Source: JANRKF01 sp033763575
GTDB lineage: Bacteria; Pseudomonadota; Alphaproteobacteria; Rickettsiales; SXRF01
Assembly (NCBI GenBank): GCA_033763575.1
Contig: JANRKF010000035.1
Coordinates: 62,001 to 126,000, forward strand
Direction of reading: 5' to 3'
Length of the DNA stretch: 64,000 nucleotides
Positions 61,734 to 64,000 of this stretch are shown in pieces. The number at the start of each line of letters is the position of its first letter. Position 1 is the stretch's first letter. The notes beneath the pieces were generated by a model. That model ran no database searches and had not been told where the DNA came from. It saw only the letters and a list, made by a program, of their open reading frames with translations. The translations under genes and the position numbers were made by a program.

Positions 61734-62786
61734 ATGAAACAAGCTGCAAAAAAGAAATCCTCGAAAAAAGATAACCTGCTCTCGAAGCAGGTGGAGCATA
61801 TCGACATCACCTCGTTCGATGCGCGGCCAATCATCGAGCAGATGGCGGGCATGTCGTTCACCTCGCGTGATCTCGCCAAGGCCACCGAAATTTACAACAT
61901 GATGCTGAAGGATAAAAATTGTAGCGTGTTCCTGACGCTGGCTGGCTCTACCTCTGCGGGCGGCTGCATGAAGCTGTATGTCGACCTGGTGAAAAACAAC
62001 ATGGTCGATGCGATTGTGGCGACGGGGGCCTCCATCGTCGATATGGATTTCTTTGAAGCGCTCGGTTACAAGCATTATCAGGGCTCGCAGTTTGTGGATG
62101 ATAAGGACCTGCGCGAAAACTATATCGACCGCATTTACGACACCTATATTGACGAAGAAGAGCTGCAGGCTTGCGATCATACCATCAAGGAAATCGCCGA
62201 TAAGCTGGAGCCGCGCCCGTATTCTTCCCGCGAATTCATCTGGGAAATGGGTAAGTGGCTCACCAAAAACAGCAAGAAAAAAGATTCGCTCATCCAGCGC
62301 TCTTACGAAAACGGCGTGCCGATTTTCTGCCCGGCCTTCACCGATTCCTCGGCGGGTTTCGGCCTCGTCGTGCATCAGGTCGAGCGCATGAAAAAGAAAA
62401 AACCCTACCTCACCATCGATTCGATCGCCGACTTCCGCGAACTGACTGAGATCAAACTGAAATCCAAAGCCAGCGGCCTTCTCATGGTCGGCGGCGGCGT
62501 GCCGAAAAACTTCGTGCAGGACACCGTCGTGTGTGCGGAAATCCTCGGCCATGAAGTAGAAATGCATAAATACGCCGTGCAGATCACCGTGGCCGACAGC
62601 CGCGATGGCGCGTGTTCTTCTTCGACGCTGAAAGAAGCATGCAGCTGGGGCAAGGTGGACACAGCCTACGAGCAAATGGTGTTCGCCGAAGCAGGCAGCG
62701 TGTTGCCGCTGCTGGCCAGCGACGCTTATCATCGCGGCTACTGGAAGAAGCGGGCAAAGCGCAATTTCGCCAAGCTTTACGCCTAG
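61734..62786 (+). CDS. Deoxyhypusine synthase family enzyme, probably homospermidine-forming
   Basis: The 350-residue DHS-fold protein has the NAD site blocks LTLAGSTSAGG and ATGASIVDMDF, then PIFCPAFTDSSAGFGL, and MVGGGVPKNFVQD. SWGKV is followed by ADAS-like AEAGSVLPLL; the lysine of SWGK corresponds to the catalytic lysine of eukaryotic DHS. Bacteria lack eIF5A, and bacterial members studied act on putrescine or spermidine, forming homospermidine or related polyamines. The neighbouring decarboxylase supports that role. Its TAG stop is the first base pair of element G. Confidence 0.85.
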   Translation: MKQAAKKKSSKKDNLLSKQVEHIDITSFDARPIIEQMAGMSFTSRDLAKATEIYNMMLKDKNCSVFLTLAGSTSAGGCMKLYVDLVKNNMVDAIVATGASIVDMDFFEALGYKHYQGSQFVDDKDLRENYIDRIYDTYIDEEELQACDHTIKEIADKLEPRPYSSREFIWEMGKWLTKNSKKKDSLIQRSYENGVPIFCPAFTDSSAGFGLVVHQVERMKKKKPYLTIDSIADFRELTEIKLKSKASGLLMVGGGVPKNFVQDTVVCAEILGHEVEMHKYAVQITVADSRDGACSSSTLKEACSWGKVDTAYEQMVFAEAGSVLPLLASDAYHRGYWKKRAKRNFAKLYA

Positions 62787-62909
62787 GTCGTTTGATTATC
62801 GTCGCATCGCTTCGTTATCCTTCGGACTCGCCATCGATCATGTACTGAAGCGTACACTCCCTCAGGCTCGCCTCGGCTGCCTGGCGCTGCTCGATACTGA
62901 AACGACCTG
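62785..62909. repeat. GTAC-core palindromic element, copy G
   Basis: Arms AGGTCGTTTGATTATCG and CGATACTGAAACGACCT pair at 15 of 17 positions. The core CATGTACTGAAGCGTACACT lies between TCGTTATCCTTCGG and GCTCGCCTCGGCTGCC, matching copy B. The left arm overlaps the TAG stop of the gene upstream. Confidence 0.78.
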
Positions 62910-62919
62910 AAGTGGGTGC

Positions 62920-62966
62920 GATTATCGTCGCATCGCTTCGTTATCCTTCGGACTCACTTCGGCTGA
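62920..62966. repeat. Partial second copy of element G inside the next gene's 3' end
   Basis: A 36-base stretch starting GATTATCGTCGCATCGCTTC at 62794 recurs exactly at 62920, followed by a diverged TTCGGCTGACTGG. It forms the last dozen or so codons and the stop of the membrane-protein gene on the minus strand. Confidence 0.8.
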
Positions 62967-63881
62967 CTGGCGTGGCTTTATCAATAAATAAACGCCGCCG
63001 CTCATGATGCTGGCCAGCATGGTGATCGCGCCGAGCTGCAACGACAATACCAATGCCTGCGTGCTTTCGACGCCTGCGAGCGCGAGGATATGCACCATGC
63101 TCACTTCGCGCACGCCCCAGCCGCCGAGCGAAATAGGCAGGGTGGCAATGAACATCACCAGCGGAATGAGCACGAGGCAGGCCAGCAGGCTTATGTCGAT
63201 ATGCAGCCCTGCGGCCAGCAGATAGGCGGTGGCGGTGTGGAGGATATGCCCGAACATCGCCCATAGCAGCGAGGCAAACATCAGCGGCCAGTGCATTTTG
63301 GTGTGCTCGATGGCGGTGATGATGTGCGAAACCCATGCGAAACGAAGCAGCGCCCCGAGCAGCGGCAGCAGGCGGTGCAGCAGGGCAAACCCCGCCACCA
63401 GCGCGATCCAGAAGGCAACGCCCGCCACGATGGCGATATCTTGCCGCAGCTCGATATAGCTGGATAAGACGGGCAGGGTGGTCGCCACCAGCGCACACAA
63501 CCCGACCAGCGACATCACCCGATCGAGCGCCACGCCATACAGCACATTTTTCATGGAGCTTCCGGCTTTTTTAAGAAGCCATACGCGCGCGGCGTCGCTG
63601 CCCAGCGTGCTTGGCAGGCAGATATTGAAAAAATTGCTGGCGTAATACATAGTGACGGTCTGCCGCATGCCAACCGGCAGCTGCGGTTCGATGGCGCGGC
63701 GAATGGCGTACCAGCGCAGCGCGCCGGCGAAAAGCTGGCCGCCGATGCCGAGCAGCGCGGCGAAAAAATAAAAACGATTCTGGGTAAGGAAAGCCTGTTT
63801 CAGGTCCTCCCATGCGACATTGCGCAGCGCCAGCCACAGCGCGGCGCAGGTGAAGGCGAGGTTGAGGAAATATTTCGTCAT
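62922..63881 (-). CDS. Lysylphosphatidylglycerol synthase TM-domain-like membrane protein
   Basis: The 319-residue polytopic inner-membrane protein has about eight TM helices and the UPF0104/MprF flippase-domain marks LRWYAIRRAI, YYASNFFNICLPSTLGSDAARVWLL and LPISLGGWGVRE. The cytoplasmic LPG-synthase domain of MprF is absent. Family members move or sense lipids; the substrate is unknown here. The last residues (SPKDNEAMRR) are encoded by repeat DNA related to element G, so the native C-terminus has probably been replaced. Confidence 0.82.
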   Translation of the reverse strand: MTKYFLNLAFTCAALWLALRNVAWEDLKQAFLTQNRFYFFAALLGIGGQLFAGALRWYAIRRAIEPQLPVGMRQTVTMYYASNFFNICLPSTLGSDAARVWLLKKAGSSMKNVLYGVALDRVMSLVGLCALVATTLPVLSSYIELRQDIAIVAGVAFWIALVAGFALLHRLLPLLGALLRFAWVSHIITAIEHTKMHWPLMFASLLWAMFGHILHTATAYLLAAGLHIDISLLACLVLIPLVMFIATLPISLGGWGVREVSMVHILALAGVESTQALVLSLQLGAITMLASIMSGGVYLLIKPRQSAEVSPKDNEAMRR

Positions 63882-64000
63882 TGCGAGCGAAGCGAAGCAA
63901 TCCAGTTAAAATCAAAATAAGGATTCATATAAATCATTCCACTCAGGATTCATTGATTCTATTAATGCCAATTTTTTAGCGCGAGAGCCACCCTTCAATT

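Noticed and set aside
60297..62732. An 811-codon open frame on the minus strand across the decarboxylase and DHS-like genes
   Set aside because: It is antisense to two genes with complete catalytic motifs, is very His/Arg/Ala-rich and crosses the operon junction; it is a by-product of G+C-rich codon use.
63880..63906. GCGAGCGAAGCGAAGCAATCC repeat fragment after the last gene
   Set aside because: It resembles common alphaproteobacterial repeat sequence, but only a fragment is seen and no second copy is in the window.

Overview
The window reads as chromosome of an alphaproteobacterium of moderately high G+C. Pointers are the LipA C-terminus (ASSPLTRSSYHAG), the RpoZ start (MARVTVEDC then NRFELVLLA), a Fur protein lacking the CxxC zinc motif, a GTA-type 3TM holin, an OlsB/OlsA ornithine-lipid pair and an ornithine decarboxylase next to a deoxyhypusine-synthase-like gene. 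I cannot name the genus.

Regions. (1) About 1-7140: right end of a prophage, with tail fibre (cut by the window edge), tail accessory protein, membrane proteins, 3TM holin, GH24 endolysin and D12-class DNA adenine methylase. An AT-rich gap follows, then a three-gene cassette (TIGR04255 family plus two unknown proteins) with its own extended -10 promoter. (2) 7326-12482: signalling cluster of a hybrid histidine kinase with Hpt, two REC proteins and a divergent NtrC-type regulator whose GAFTGA loop is degenerate; then a truncated haemoglobin and tRNA-Phe and tRNA-Gln. (3) 13645-20806: two-partner secretion pair, a 1757-residue adhesin with YDG/MBG repeats and its TpsB transporter. (4) 21059-29696: lipA, rpoZ and a complete kdpFABCD operon, including a 29-codon kdpF, with no kdpE beside it. 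(5) 29757-32255: phage tail-gene remnant in which one TGG-to-TAG change splits the fibre gene, next to tRNA-Ile. (6) 32442-43446: diguanylate cyclase, PmtA-like methyltransferase, nth, a NYN-domain gene behind a promoter-terminator leader, rpsB-orf-tsf, and two large divergent genes of unknown function. (7) 43583-55301: ygfZ with three tandem pseudopilins, fur, olsBA, a lytic transglycosylase, a beta-propeller gene under a probable Fur box, and an M23 peptidase-bactofilin pair. (8) 55318-63881: rsmB, guaB, an unknown gene bracketed by a duplicated leader, a polyamine operon (decarboxylase plus DHS-like enzyme) and a flippase-like membrane protein.

The most unusual structure is a family of seven intergenic palindromic elements of roughly 120-145 bp (37997, 43444, 48220, 56685, 56859, 61585, 62785). 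They share a core of the form CAYGTACT-N4/5-GTACRCT, but each is closed by its own pair of complementary arms, and the arm sequence differs from copy to copy. Several arms overlap neighbouring stop or start codons. I know of no named family matching this. The second most interesting items are the prophage cassette at 5436-7136 and the conserved-looking unknown pair at 38360-43446.

All calls come from reading the sequence. No database search or folding program was run, so family names rest on recognised motifs.
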